Part shown: piece by piece, positions 51,305 through 60,652 of the stretch | How the letters are laid out: each line of letters opens with the position of its first letter | How positions within the stretch are numbered: the first letter of the stretch is position 1 | From: JAGQIB01 sp041393395 | Lineage (GTDB): Bacteria > ARS69 | Reading direction: 5' to 3' | NCBI GenBank assembly: GCA_041393395.1 | Contig: JAWKKG010000002.1 | Span: 496,001-560,000 of the forward strand | DNA length: 64,000 nucleotides | The notes under the pieces: model-generated | What the model was told of the DNA's origin: nothing | What the model saw: the letters and a program-made list of their open reading frames with translations, nothing else | Database searches by the model: none | Position numbers and translations under genes: made by a program

Positions 51305-53848
51305 CTAGCGGGCCACCACGATCTTGCGGGAGACGCGCTCCTCGCCGGCTCGCAGCACGGCGAAGTAGACGCCCGCCGGCACGTCGTCGGACATCCACAC
51401 GGTGGAGCGGATGACGCCGTCGCCGCGCGGAAGATCGCCGAGATCGCTCACGAGACGGCCGGCCACGTCGAAGATCGCGACGTTCACCGGACCGTCGTGC
51501 CGCGCGGCGAAACGGATCGCCACCGCGTCGCGCGCCGGGTTCGGGTACGGCGGATCCAGCATCAGGTTCGCCGAGACGGCGACCTCGGGCGCCGCGGTGG
51601 CTCCGCCGGGCAGACCGATCTCGAACGCTCCCCGTCCATAGGTGCCGGCCACGAGCTTGCGCGAGGCGTCGCGGATCTCGAGATCCGTGACGACCGCGTT
51701 CGGGAGCGAGTCCCCGAACGGGAGCCACGTCGCACCGCCGTCCGTGCTCTTCCACACCGAGACGTCGGTCCCCACGTACCAGTCGTCGGGGAACTGCGGA
51801 TCCACGGCCATGCAGTTCGCGGGCTCCGCCGGGAAGTCCCCGGTGACGTTCGACCAGCTCGTCCCGTAGTTCGTGGTGAGCGCGATATGCGCACCGCCGC
51901 CGTAGCCGCTGAACGTCACGAACGCCGAAGCGGGATCCGTCGGGTGGGCCAGGATCTTCGTCGCCGGGCCGCCCGTGCCGAAGCCGTAGGCGGACGCGGT
52001 CGTCCACGTGCCGCCGCCGTCCGTCGAGCGTCGAGGCGTACTCTCCACCGTCCACACGACGTTGCCGTCGGCGGGGCTGATCGAGATCCAGCTCGCCGAA
52101 TGCGTCGACACGCGCGTCCACGACGAACCCGAGTTCGTGGAGCGGTAGACCCCGCTGCCCGTCTCGGTGAACAGGCGGGTGGGATCGTTCGGGTCGAGGT
52201 CCACCGGCGTGAGCCACATGCCGCTGCTCGCGCCGAGTCCGGTCTGGATGTCGAACCACGAGTCGCCGCCGTCCGTACTCTTCACATGGTTGCCGTACTG
52301 CCACTCGGAGTACACGACGTCCGGATTCGTGGGGTCGATGTTGCAGACGAAGCCGTCGGCGAACAGGTTCGACGTGAACCACTGATTGACGTTGAAACGC
52401 CCCGGCGTGCCGTTGTCCTGCGCGCCACCGAGCATCGCGCTCGGATCGGACTGAGCCACGCAGATGTCGTAGAACTGATACGTGTTGAGGCCCTCACGCC
52501 GCGACGCCCAGGTCGCGCCATCGTCGGTGGAGCGCCAGACGCCGCCGTCCGTCCCGACCCACAGGTTCGAGGTCGAGCCCGGTTCATACTCGAGGACGTG
52601 GTGGTCCCAGTGGATCGCGGTCTCTTCGCCGAGCCCGTAGCCGTCGCCCGTCTCGGCGAACGTCGTGCCGCCGTTCGAGGACGCCCAGTTCTCCACGCCG
52701 CCCGCGATCACGCGGTTCGAGTCGTTCGGATCCACCGCGATCGTGAGGTTGTACCAGCCCTGACCGTTCGCCATGTTCGTGCTGGAGTTCCGCACGGACC
52801 ACGTGGCGCCGCTGTTCGTGGACCGGTAGATCCCGAGCGTGCCGTACGTCGCGGAGCTGCAGAAGTGGGCGTAGACCACGCTCGGCGTGTTCCGGCAGAC
52901 GGTGATCTTCGCCTTGCCGATCGAGCTGGAGTTCGGCAACCCGGAGGAGAGAGTCGACCAGGTCACGCCGTCGTTCGTGGAAACCTGGACGGTGTTGCCT
53001 CCGAAGTAGGCGCCACCGCCGACCGTGTAGACGCGGCTCGTCCCGGGCTCCCACTCCGCGTCCCAGAAGTCGCCGCCGTTGCGGACGAGGCCCCAGGTGG
53101 CGCCGTCGTCGGTGGAGCGCCACAGGCCGCTCCGGTCGCCGGCGAGCATGGTGCCGCCGGTCTGATCGACCTCGATGAAGTGGAAGCCGGTGCCCGAGTT
53201 CACTCCGTACGTCACGTTCGTGGTGTTCCAGGTGGACCCGCCGTCCGTGGAGCGAAGGATGCCGACGCCCGACACCGCGTCCGCGTTCGGCGTGCCCTCG
53301 CCGGAACCGATCACCACGATCTCCGGATCGTTGATGCTGACTCCCACGCCGCCGATCGCGAGCGTGGGCAGCGCGTCCGTCAGCGGAGTCCAGGTGTCGC
53401 CGCCGTCGACGGTCTTCCAGAGGCCACCGCTCGCGGCGCCGACGTAGACGACGTTCGCGTCCGTGGGATCGAACGCGATCGAGAGGATCCGACCGGAGAG
53501 GTTCGTCGGGCCGACCTCGAACCAGGTCGCGCCACCGCGCCCGAGCGCGCCCTCGCGGAGTCGCTTCTCCTCCCACGCCGCCCAGCGCAGCGCCGGATCG
53601 GGCGTGCGTCCGTCGGCGGTCCGCCGCGGCGTGTGGAACCAGAGGGCGCGCTGGTAGGGATTCCAGCCCTGACCACGCTGCGTCTTGAGCTCGGGGTGCT
53701 CCGCGAAGTAGCGGCCGAGCCGGTCGAGGTCGGACACGATGCGATCGTCCGTGGCGGTCGGCTCGGCGGACGCCGGCGAAGGGCAGGGGGAGAGGGCGAG
53801 GGCGGCCGCCGACAGCAGCCACGCGCCCGCCAGCGCGTGCATTCTCAT
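51305..53848 (-). CDS. large secreted BNR/sortilin-type beta-propeller with C-terminal sorting module
   Basis: An 847-residue exported protein with a signal peptide (HALAGAWLLSAAALALSPCPSPASA). Repeated BNR/Asp-box motifs are seen across the body: GGLWKTVDGGDTWTPL, RSTDGGSTWNTT, WRSTDDGATW (several copies), YRSTNSGATWSV and KSTDGGDSWF. These indicate one or two seven-to-ten-bladed sortilin-like propellers (residues about 110-740). The C-terminal 85 residues form a FlgD-like module (LDPPYPNPARDAVAIRF, VAIFDVAGRLVSDLG, VPAGVYFAVLRAGEE). Its role may be binding or sensing on the cell surface; no hydrolase residues are seen. ATG 53848 follows GAGGTGATC. Confidence 0.87.
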   Translation of the reverse strand: MRMHALAGAWLLSAAALALSPCPSPASAEPTATDDRIVSDLDRLGRYFAEHPELKTQRGQGWNPYQRALWFHTPRRTADGRTPDPALRWAAWEEKRLREGALGRGGATWFEVGPTNLSGRILSIAFDPTDANVVYVGAASGGLWKTVDGGDTWTPLTDALPTLAIGGVGVSINDPEIVVIGSGEGTPNADAVSGVGILRSTDGGSTWNTTNVTYGVNSGTGFHFIEVDQTGGTMLAGDRSGLWRSTDDGATWGLVRNGGDFWDAEWEPGTSRVYTVGGGAYFGGNTVQVSTNDGVTWSTLSSGLPNSSSIGKAKITVCRNTPSVVYAHFCSSATYGTLGIYRSTNSGATWSVRNSSTNMANGQGWYNLTIAVDPNDSNRVIAGGVENWASSNGGTTFAETGDGYGLGEETAIHWDHHVLEYEPGSTSNLWVGTDGGVWRSTDDGATWASRREGLNTYQFYDICVAQSDPSAMLGGAQDNGTPGRFNVNQWFTSNLFADGFVCNIDPTNPDVVYSEWQYGNHVKSTDGGDSWFDIQTGLGASSGMWLTPVDLDPNDPTRLFTETGSGVYRSTNSGSSWTRVSTHSASWISISPADGNVVWTVESTPRRSTDGGGTWTTASAYGFGTGGPATKILAHPTDPASAFVTFSGYGGGAHIALTTNYGTSWSNVTGDFPAEPANCMAVDPQFPDDWYVGTDVSVWKSTDGGATWLPFGDSLPNAVVTDLEIRDASRKLVAGTYGRGAFEIGLPGGATAAPEVAVSANLMLDPPYPNPARDAVAIRFAARHDGPVNVAIFDVAGRLVSDLGDLPRGDGVIRSTVWMSDDVPAGVYFAVLRAGEERVSRKIVVAR

Positions 53849-53911
53849 GATCACCTCGGTCGATGGAGTCGCTTCTGCGCCCGGGAAGGGGCCCGGCCCG
53901 GTCCCGGGATT

Positions 53912-55270
53912 CTAGCTGCCGCCGCCGCCCGCAGGGGAGGCCGCCGCGTAAAAGAGGGGGGCCGTCTCGCCGAGGGCGAGTCGGGACTCGTCGGCCGGCC
54001 GGCCGTCCTCGAGCCACAGGGACTCGATTCCACGGTTCGCGTCCGGGGCGGCGTCGCGGAACGCGACCGTGTGTCCTTGCACGCCCTCGAGCACGCAATC
54101 GCGGATCTCGGCGGGACCGGCCGGCGACTGCTGGACGAACGCGTCGCCGGAGCTCGCGGTGATCCAGTGGTGGTCCAGGCGGATGCCGCGGGACTCGATC
54201 AGCGCGACGCACTCGTTGCCGTCGCCGCGGCCGCGGGTCTTCGTGAGCACGCAGTGGTGCGCGCGGCCCGGACCCGACTCCCGGAATGCCATGAGCGGGG
54301 CGCCTTCCCCGGAGTCGCGGAATTCGGAGTGCGCGATCTCGAAGCCGTCGATCGCGTGCGCGCGGATCGCGTCGCGCTCCGTCTCGAACACGCAGGCGGT
54401 CACCAGGAGGCCGTCCGCGCTGTTCTTCGTGTCGATGCCGATGCGCGTGGCGAACCGCGTCTCCTCGATCGTCCAGTGCGCCGACCCGGACGAGCGGACG
54501 CCGGCGGCGAGCGTGCGCGCGTCCAGGTCGCAGCGCGCGAGCATGACGTTCACGTTGCCGGAAACGTTGAGCTGCGCGAACGCGCTCGCCCCCGCACCCC
54601 AGGGAGTGTCGCGTTCCTCGAAGCGACAGTCGCGGGCGGTGAGCGTCACGGGACGATCGCCGGTGATCTGGATTCCGTCGCCGGACAGGGCGTGAAACAG
54701 GACGCGCGACAGCGTGACGTCGCCGCCCGTGATGCGTACCCCGGAGGCCGCGCCGGCCGCCTCGTCGCCGAGGTCGGCGCCCTCGATCGTGAGTGACGTC
54801 GCGGTGCGGACGTAGACCTGGGACGTCGCCCAGCCCTCGATGCGCACGTCGCGCAGCGCGAGATGGTAGTCCGCGCGCGTGTCGCTCCAGAAGAAGCCGA
54901 AGGCGCACGGGCTTGCGTCGCCCAGGATGGCGAGGTCCGAAATCACGTAGGGGTCGCCGGCCGTGCCCGTGCCCTGGCTCGAGAGCGCGGCGGCCTCGGC
55001 CCGCGACTGGATCCGGATCGGCCCGGACGGCCTCAGCGCCCCGCGCGCGCCGGGCTCGACGCCCGGGGTGACCCCGGCCGCCCCGCCCGGCGGGAGGCCG
55101 GCCGAGATCCGGATGCGCTGGGGAGCGCCGGGATCCGGGTGGGCACCGCCGTCGGTCGCGTCGCCACTCGCGGCGGGCGGGGACGGGCGCGGACCCGCGC
55201 CTCCCGCCAGCACGGCGAAGGACGCCACGAGGCACAGGTGATGCCAGGGAATCGGGCGGGTCTGGGTCAT
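53912..55270 (-). CDS. exported right-handed beta-helix protein
   Basis: A 452-residue exported protein with a signal peptide (WHHLCLVASFAVLAGGAG). After a low-complexity Pro/Gly/Ala linker (residues 30-85), the region from about 100 to 415 repeats short strand triplets typical of a parallel beta-helix: SLTIEGADLG, GVRITGGDVTLSRVLF, VTLTARDCRFEE, TIEETRFATRIG, VTACVFETERDAIRA and GIRLDHHWITASSGDAF. Pectate-lyase-like and NosD-like proteins share this fold; no catalytic residues are recognised. ATG 55270 has a weak ribosome site. No neighbour explains the function. Confidence 0.75.
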   Translation of the reverse strand: MTQTRPIPWHHLCLVASFAVLAGGAGPRPSPPAASGDATDGGAHPDPGAPQRIRISAGLPPGGAAGVTPGVEPGARGALRPSGPIRIQSRAEAAALSSQGTGTAGDPYVISDLAILGDASPCAFGFFWSDTRADYHLALRDVRIEGWATSQVYVRTATSLTIEGADLGDEAAGAASGVRITGGDVTLSRVLFHALSGDGIQITGDRPVTLTARDCRFEERDTPWGAGASAFAQLNVSGNVNVMLARCDLDARTLAAGVRSSGSAHWTIEETRFATRIGIDTKNSADGLLVTACVFETERDAIRAHAIDGFEIAHSEFRDSGEGAPLMAFRESGPGRAHHCVLTKTRGRGDGNECVALIESRGIRLDHHWITASSGDAFVQQSPAGPAEIRDCVLEGVQGHTVAFRDAAPDANRGIESLWLEDGRPADESRLALGETAPLFYAAASPAGGGGS

Positions 55271-55386
55271 CGGGAGTCTCGCTCGGCGGGGGGGAGTCGC
55301 CGGACACAGGGGTGTTGGTGAGACCAAGCCTAGCAGACGCCGAAAGCGATTCTCAAGGGGCCGCGCCGGATTCCGCGGTCGAAAAC

Positions 55387-56430
55387 TCAGCGAGCTGCGA
55401 AGATCCCGTAGGAATGCGCAAGACTTGGCCGATCCCCGAGCGCGAAGACGGAGTGCCAGGCCGCTTCGTCCGCTCCGCGGGACGGCAGGAGCAGGACGTC
55501 GCCGGGCCGCAGGACGTGCAGCCGACCGTGCTCGGCCAGGGTCCGGGTCAGCCGGGGCGTGGAATCGAGCAGGCGCCGAAGGGCGTCGTCCTCGCGATCC
55601 AGTGCGGCGAGCGCTCGGCGTTCGGTCGCGAAGCTCCGGGCCAGCGGTCCCCGGGCGACCCGCCCCGCGAGGACGGCCAGCTCGCGTTTCGGCACGGCGA
55701 GCCACGCGGTGCGGCCCTCCATCTGGCCGTACGCCACTCCGAGCTGGTCGGGCTCGGCGTCGTGGTGGAAGCGCGCACCGCCTCCCGGAGCGTTCGCGAA
55801 CACGATCCGTTCCGACAGACGGACCCGGCGGCCCGTGAGCTTGCGGAGGAGCGCATCCAGTGCGGGATTGCGTGCGAGACGCGCGCACTCGGGGAACACG
55901 GCCTCGGCGAGATCGTCGGCCGCGCGGGCTCGTTTCGGGTCGTGCTGCCAGTCGTCGTGGTACTCGGAGCCGAACGAGAAGCGGATCCGCAGCGACACGT
56001 CGCGGGGGTCGTGCGAGATCCAGGACGCCTTGGCCCACAGATCGCGCGCGTCGAACCGCGTTCCCTTTCGCCGATCCACGTGGACCTTCACGATCTCGCG
56101 CGGGTCCGACAGGTCCACCGAGGCGCCCGCGAGCTCCCACTCGGGTCGATCCGCGAGCCGGCGGGCGACGTCCGCCTCGAAGTCGGCGTCGTCCAGGAGG
56201 CGGGTGAAGAGCCGCGACGTACGGCGCACCGCGAGCTGCCAGTCGGCCGCCGGGCCGAGCGCCCCGGGGAGGTGGAGCGGCGCGGCCTCGGCCCAGGCGT
56301 CGCGCAGATCCACCTCCGTGGCCCGCCCTTTCGGCCGGTAGGTGCCGTGATTCACGCCGCGACGCCGCAACGTCACGCGACGCGGATCGGACTTGGAGAC
56401 GGGCTCGTACACCTGGCGGATCGCGCGCAT
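55387..56430 (-). CDS. cupin/JmjC-like putative 2-oxoglutarate dioxygenase
   Basis: A 347-residue protein. A candidate iron facial triad is visible as HxD in FHHDAEPDQLGVAYGQ (His222, Asp224) with a distal His326 in AAWHSVFAL. The intervening GQMEGRTAWLAVP and HVLRPGDVLLLPS are characteristic JmjC/cupin strands ('Q..G.K.W.L.P', 'PGDvL'). The N-terminal half (ATEVDLRDAWAEAAPLHLPG...) is not recognised. The nearest named groups are JmjC-like or ribosomal-oxygenase-like hydroxylases. ATG 56430 follows AAGGAGGAGCGGACC. Monocistronic and divergent from the sulfatase-fold gene. Confidence 0.6.
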   Translation of the reverse strand: MRAIRQVYEPVSKSDPRRVTLRRRGVNHGTYRPKGRATEVDLRDAWAEAAPLHLPGALGPAADWQLAVRRTSRLFTRLLDDADFEADVARRLADRPEWELAGASVDLSDPREIVKVHVDRRKGTRFDARDLWAKASWISHDPRDVSLRIRFSFGSEYHDDWQHDPKRARAADDLAEAVFPECARLARNPALDALLRKLTGRRVRLSERIVFANAPGGGARFHHDAEPDQLGVAYGQMEGRTAWLAVPKRELAVLAGRVARGPLARSFATERRALAALDREDDALRRLLDSTPRLTRTLAEHGRLHVLRPGDVLLLPSRGADEAAWHSVFALGDRPSLAHSYGIFAAR

Positions 56431-56548
56431 GGTCCGCTCCTCCTTCGTGGGCCGCGGTGACGGGACACTAGCATCCCGTCCCGGGAACGTCGCGGGCGCG
56501 CTATACTTCCGGTCTCGACGACCCCTCCGCGATCATCCGAGGTGATTC

Positions 56549-57862
56549 ATGACCGGGCGACATCTCGCGCTCCTGGCGGCGCTTTGTCTGATGGCGGGGC
56601 CCGGAGCGGCCGAGGGGCCGGCGGCTTCGCGCCGGGCGAACGTGCTGTTGATCTCGCTGGATACGTTGCGTGCGGACCGACTCGGCGCGTGGGGCTACGA
56701 CCGCGAGACCAGTCCGGCCCTGGATGCGTTCGCGAAGACGGCGGTCCGGTTCGACCGCGCCTACTCCGAGACCTGCTGGACGCTGCCGGCTCACCTGTCG
56801 CTGTTCACCGGTCTCCCGCCGTCGTCGCACGGCGTGCTCGACGCCGATCGCGCGCTACCGGAGTCCGTGCCGCTGCTCGCGGAGCTCTTGAAGTCCGACG
56901 GCTACCGCACGTTCGCGATCACCGACGGCGGTTACGTCGACTCGTTCTTCGGCTTCGGTCGCGGCTTCGATCGCTACGACGAGCGGGAAAAGGACCTGCG
57001 CTCGACCCTGTTCCTCGCGCGCAACTTCCTGAAGACGGTCAAGGACGACGAGCGGTTCTTCCTGTTCCTGCACACGTACGACATCCACTGTCCGTACGAT
57101 CCCCCCGCGGACTACGCGGAGCGATTCCGCACCCGGCCGCCGGCCGATCGCCTCGACGTCGCGGGCAAGTGCGGCAATCCGGACTACAACGGGATGACGC
57201 TCACGCCCGGACAGATTCGCTTTCTCTCGGACCAGTACGATGCGGGGATCCGCGCGGCCGACGATCTCCTGGGCGAATTCTTCGCGCACCTCGAAGCGGA
57301 CGAGTGGCTGAAGGACACGATCGTGATCGTGGTGTCGGACCATGGTGAGCAGTTCGGCGAACACGGCAAGATCGGCCACGGGGACAGCCTCTACCGCGAG
57401 GAGCTCCACGTACCGCTGCTCGTGCGAGCTCCCGGCGTGGCGCCGCGGGTTTCTTCCCACGCGGTCGGTCTCGTGGACGTGATGCCCACGGTGCTCGATC
57501 TCGTGGGCCTCGGGATCCCGGACGTGCAGGGGGAGAGCCTCGTGCCGGTCATGACGGGTCGTGTGGCCGACGATCCCGCACGCCCGCTGTTCTCGGAGCT
57601 CGATCGGGTGCGCCACCTGCGCAGTGTCGTGGAGTCGAGTGCGCACCTGATCGTCGATCGCGACGCGGGAACGATGGCGGTGTACCACTGGCGGACGGAT
57701 CCCACCGAGCAGACGCCGTCGTCGGATCCCGGCCTCACGGCGCCGCTGCGGGCGAAACTGGACGAGCACGAGCGGACGCTCGTCCGTCCCGAGACGGTGC
57801 CGGCCGCTCCGCTCGATCCCGCGCAGGTCGAGCGACTCCGCGCGCTCGGCTACGTGGAGTAG
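56549..57862 (+). CDS. exported sulfatase-fold hydrolase with Thr nucleophile
   Basis: A 437-residue exported alkaline-phosphatase-superfamily enzyme. A signal peptide (HLALLAALCLMAGPGAAEG) precedes NVLLISLDTLRADRLGAWGY, whose Asp38 would bind metal. WTLPAHLSLFTG puts Thr78 where true sulfatases have the modified Cys or Ser (C/S-x-P-x-R), and the following Arg is His. This favours a phosphoesterase or phosphotransferase over a sulfatase. Further metal motifs: IVVSDHGEQFGEHGKIGHG. A C-terminal tail resembles that of arylsulfatase-like proteins (VERLRALGYVE). ATG 56549 is preceded by GAGGTG. Confidence 0.85.
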   Translation: MTGRHLALLAALCLMAGPGAAEGPAASRRANVLLISLDTLRADRLGAWGYDRETSPALDAFAKTAVRFDRAYSETCWTLPAHLSLFTGLPPSSHGVLDADRALPESVPLLAELLKSDGYRTFAITDGGYVDSFFGFGRGFDRYDEREKDLRSTLFLARNFLKTVKDDERFFLFLHTYDIHCPYDPPADYAERFRTRPPADRLDVAGKCGNPDYNGMTLTPGQIRFLSDQYDAGIRAADDLLGEFFAHLEADEWLKDTIVIVVSDHGEQFGEHGKIGHGDSLYREELHVPLLVRAPGVAPRVSSHAVGLVDVMPTVLDLVGLGIPDVQGESLVPVMTGRVADDPARPLFSELDRVRHLRSVVESSAHLIVDRDAGTMAVYHWRTDPTEQTPSSDPGLTAPLRAKLDEHERTLVRPETVPAAPLDPAQVERLRALGYVE

Positions 57863-57871
57863 CGGCGTCCC

Positions 57872-59782
57872 TCAGGTCCCGATCCGCCCGCCGTCCTCGC
57901 GCACCACGCAGATCACGGCCGGGCGCGGTGGATTCGTTCCGTCCGGCCAGGTGCTCTGGGGCTTCTCGAGCGAACCCTTCTCGCCCGGATGCTGCACGGC
58001 GAGGAAGAGCGCGTCACCCGCGGGCGTCAGTTCGGGGCCGCAACACTCGGCGCCGGCCGGAAGCGTGGCGAACCGTCGGAGGTGGCCGCGATCCTCGCCG
58101 CGCACGGGGATCGCGTACAGGCCGTCGTTGACGCCCACGGTTCCCGGCTGACCGTCCGTCGCGATCCACAGGCACCCGTCCGCGTCGAACAGCAGGTTGT
58201 CGGGGCACGAGATGGCCGGGCACTCTTCGGGATCCCATCCGGCGAAGTACGTTCCCGAGTCCGGTTGCGAGGGATCGCCGCACAGGATGAGGACGTCCCA
58301 GCGGAAGGACTCGGCCGCCGCGTCGTCTCCCGATTCCTCGAGCTCCAGGACGTGGCCGTCGCGATTCGGTCCGCGCGGGTTCGCGGCGTCCGTGTCGTCG
58401 GCGTCGCGCTTCGTGTTGTTCGTGAGCGCGACGTAGACGCGACCGTCGATCGGCGAGATCTCGATGTCTTCGGGGCGATCCATGCGCGTGGCGCCGAGCG
58501 CGTCCGCCGCGCTCCGGGTGCGCACGAGGACGTCGGCCTGATCGCGGAAGCCGTCGGCCGTCGTGAGTCCCTCGCGCCCGAACTCGAGCGGGAGCCAGCG
58601 GCCGGAACCGTCGGCGTCGAAGCGAGCCACGTACAGTGTCCCGTGATCGAGGAGATCACGGTTCGCGGCGCGGTCGTGCGGGTTCCACGAGTCGCGGCTC
58701 ACGAACTTGTAGACGTACTCGAACCGCTCGTCGTCGCCGGAGTAGACGACCACGCGGCCGTCGCCCGCGAGCGTGACGCTCGCCGCCTCGTGCTTGAACC
58801 GACCGAGCGCGGTTCGCTTCCTGGGCATCGCGTTCGGTTCGAACGGATCCACTTCCACGACCCATCCGAACCGGAACGCTTCGTTCGGTTCGCGTCCGAC
58901 ATCGAAGCGCGGATGGGCGGACTCCCAGCCGTAATCCGACAAGCCCGGCTCGATGCCGTAGCGGGCGTGATCGACAGCGCGCGGATCATCGGCAGGCAGG
59001 GATTCCGCACCGCCGAAGTAGTTGTGGAAGTTCTCCTCGCACGTGAGCACCGTGTCCCACGGGGTCTTGCCGCCGGAGCAGTTGTAGAGCATGCCCGCCA
59101 CCCGCCGCCCCGACGGGTCCCGGGAGGTGCGCAGCCACTCCGAACCGGCAGCCGGGCCGGACAGCAGGAGTTGGGTCTCGGCGGTGATCCGCCGATTCCA
59201 CCGACCCGGCTCGGCGAGGCGGAAGCCGCCGTCCTCGCCGCGCTCGATCTCCACGATCGACATGCCGTGCGCCGCCATCTCCACGTCGATCTGCTCGCGG
59301 GAGGGACGGGCCTTTCCGAGACCGGGAAACATGTGCTCCGCGCTCGTGTACTCGTGGTTCACGGCGAGCAGGCCCCGCTCATCGGGCGCTTCGGAAAGCG
59401 GGAAGTACGCGACGAAGTCGTTGTTGTATCCGAACTGGCGGGACTGGGCGTTCGCAGTCTGGGCGTGGAAGTCCCACGGCGGAGCGCCGGGGAGGACGGG
59501 ATCGCCCCACCGCGCGACGACGTTCCAGCGGTAGTGGGCCGGCACGCGGACGGCATCCTGCGAGCTCGCGGACACCGGTTCGAAGCGCAGCGACGTCGAC
59601 GGCACGCGGATGTTCGGATCCGGCACACGCCGGCAACCGGCGGTGGGAAGGGCGAGGAACAGCGGAGCGGCGGCGACTGCGCGCAGCACGCGGCGGCGCT
59701 CGAAACGTCGGGCGAGCAGATCCGCGAACGTCTCCGCTCGGGCGACGTCCGGGGACGGTCTGGCGTTCGATTCGTGCGACAT
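57872..59782 (-). CDS. PhoX-like phosphatase (DUF839), Tat-type lipoprotein
   Basis: A 636-residue PhoX-family protein. The N-terminus contains FERRRVLRAVAAAPLFLALPTAGC, combining a twin-arginine-like RRRVLR with a lipobox (TAGC), so export via Tat and lipid anchoring is likely. The body shows the PhoX propeller motifs: NNDFVAYFPL, GLLAVNHEYTSAEHMFPG (EYTS), GGKTPWDTVLTCEENFHNYFGG, FGWVVEVDPFEP, LGRFKHEAASVTLAGDGRVV, VYSGDDERFEYVYKFVS and RMDRPEDIEI. PhoX enzymes are Ca/Fe-dependent alkaline phosphatases released or anchored under phosphate stress. ATG 59782 follows GGGAGGTTCCG. A convergent neighbour lies 9 bp away. Confidence 0.92.
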   Translation of the reverse strand: MSHESNARPSPDVARAETFADLLARRFERRRVLRAVAAAPLFLALPTAGCRRVPDPNIRVPSTSLRFEPVSASSQDAVRVPAHYRWNVVARWGDPVLPGAPPWDFHAQTANAQSRQFGYNNDFVAYFPLSEAPDERGLLAVNHEYTSAEHMFPGLGKARPSREQIDVEMAAHGMSIVEIERGEDGGFRLAEPGRWNRRITAETQLLLSGPAAGSEWLRTSRDPSGRRVAGMLYNCSGGKTPWDTVLTCEENFHNYFGGAESLPADDPRAVDHARYGIEPGLSDYGWESAHPRFDVGREPNEAFRFGWVVEVDPFEPNAMPRKRTALGRFKHEAASVTLAGDGRVVVYSGDDERFEYVYKFVSRDSWNPHDRAANRDLLDHGTLYVARFDADGSGRWLPLEFGREGLTTADGFRDQADVLVRTRSAADALGATRMDRPEDIEISPIDGRVYVALTNNTKRDADDTDAANPRGPNRDGHVLELEESGDDAAAESFRWDVLILCGDPSQPDSGTYFAGWDPEECPAISCPDNLLFDADGCLWIATDGQPGTVGVNDGLYAIPVRGEDRGHLRRFATLPAGAECCGPELTPAGDALFLAVQHPGEKGSLEKPQSTWPDGTNPPRPAVICVVREDGGRIGT

Positions 59783-60046
59783 CGGAACCTCCCGGGGATC
59801 GGGCGGAGGATACAACGGCGGAGCACCCCCGGGGCCGTCACCACTCCGAGCGAGACTCGCAAACCGGGCGTTTCGGCGCTCCGATCGGCTGAGCACGACG
59901 TGAACCGGGGTGCTCAGTCCTTGAGCAGCCGGGTGCCGGACGACGACGGAGAAGGGCGAGGAGAGGGCTTGCCCGGGGGGTAAGGTTGGCGCGGACCTTG
60001 CTTGGGATCTGCCGCACGAACCCTGAAACACCGGAGGAGAGTCGAG

Positions 60047-60508
60047 ATGCGCAACGGGGAGCGCGGCTTCACTCTGATCGAGCTCATGACGGTCGTGATC
60101 GTGGTGGGAGTTCTCGCCGCGATCGCGCTCGCGAACTACAAGAGCATGCAGGATCAGGCCCGGGTCGGGCAGGTCAAGTCGACGATGCACATCGTCCAGC
60201 TCGCGACCGAGGAGTTCGCGACGCGCAACAACGGGATCTATCCGTCCGGACCGGCGCAGCTCGCGGCCGAAGGCGCGATGACCCTGTCCGGTCTCCTTCC
60301 CGGCTCTGCCATGCCGGAGAACCCGTTCACGAACGCCGCCACCACGCTGGACTGGTCCAACGTGGCCGGCACCCTGCCGGCGACCGACCCCGCCGGGGGC
60401 ATCTGCCTGAACGTCCCGCCGAACGCTTCGGGGACGTTCGATCGCTACGAGATCCTGGGCATGAACGGAGAGAACCTGCAGCTCGCGCTGGTGCTGAGCA
60501 ACCACTAG
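60047..60508 (+). CDS. type IV prepilin / pseudopilin-like protein
   Basis: A 153-residue prepilin. MRNGERG|FTLIELMTVVIVVGVLAAIALANY gives a short basic leader, the prepilin peptidase site after Gly7 and Glu at position 5 of the mature hydrophobic helix. The C-terminal globular part (ARVGQVKSTMHIVQLATEEFATRNNGIYPSG...) resembles GspG/PilA pilins, with the aromatic start of the alpha-beta loop. One Cys (GGICLNVP) is present. No assembly gene (PilB/C/D/Q) is near. ATG 60047 follows CCGGAGGAGAGTCGAG; a good terminator follows, so it is monocistronic. Confidence 0.9.
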   Translation: MRNGERGFTLIELMTVVIVVGVLAAIALANYKSMQDQARVGQVKSTMHIVQLATEEFATRNNGIYPSGPAQLAAEGAMTLSGLLPGSAMPENPFTNAATTLDWSNVAGTLPATDPAGGICLNVPPNASGTFDRYEILGMNGENLQLALVLSNH

Positions 60509-60530
60509 GCGTTCCCGGGCACGGAAGAGA

Positions 60531-60571
60531 GAAGCCCCGGTCCGCACCCGCGGATCGGGGCTTCGTCTTGC
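60531..60571 (+). terminator. rho-independent terminator of the pilin gene
   Basis: GAAGCCCCG (60531-60539) pairs with CGGGGCTTC (60556-60564), with an inner TCCG/CGGA pair, followed by GTCTTG. It lies 23 bp after the pilin stop. Confidence 0.75.
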
Positions 60572-60652
60572 CCCGAGCGTTGACCGGGGGGGCGCCGCTG
60601 CGGCAACCTGCGCCTCGAGGGCATGTCGCTCTCCCGACGCTTCGAGGTGTCC

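Noticed and set aside
52584..55307. 907-codon minus-strand frame covering two exported-protein genes
   Set aside because: Same strand but a different frame from the BNR protein and the beta-helix protein, both of which have signal peptides and repeats; the frame itself has no recognisable domain.
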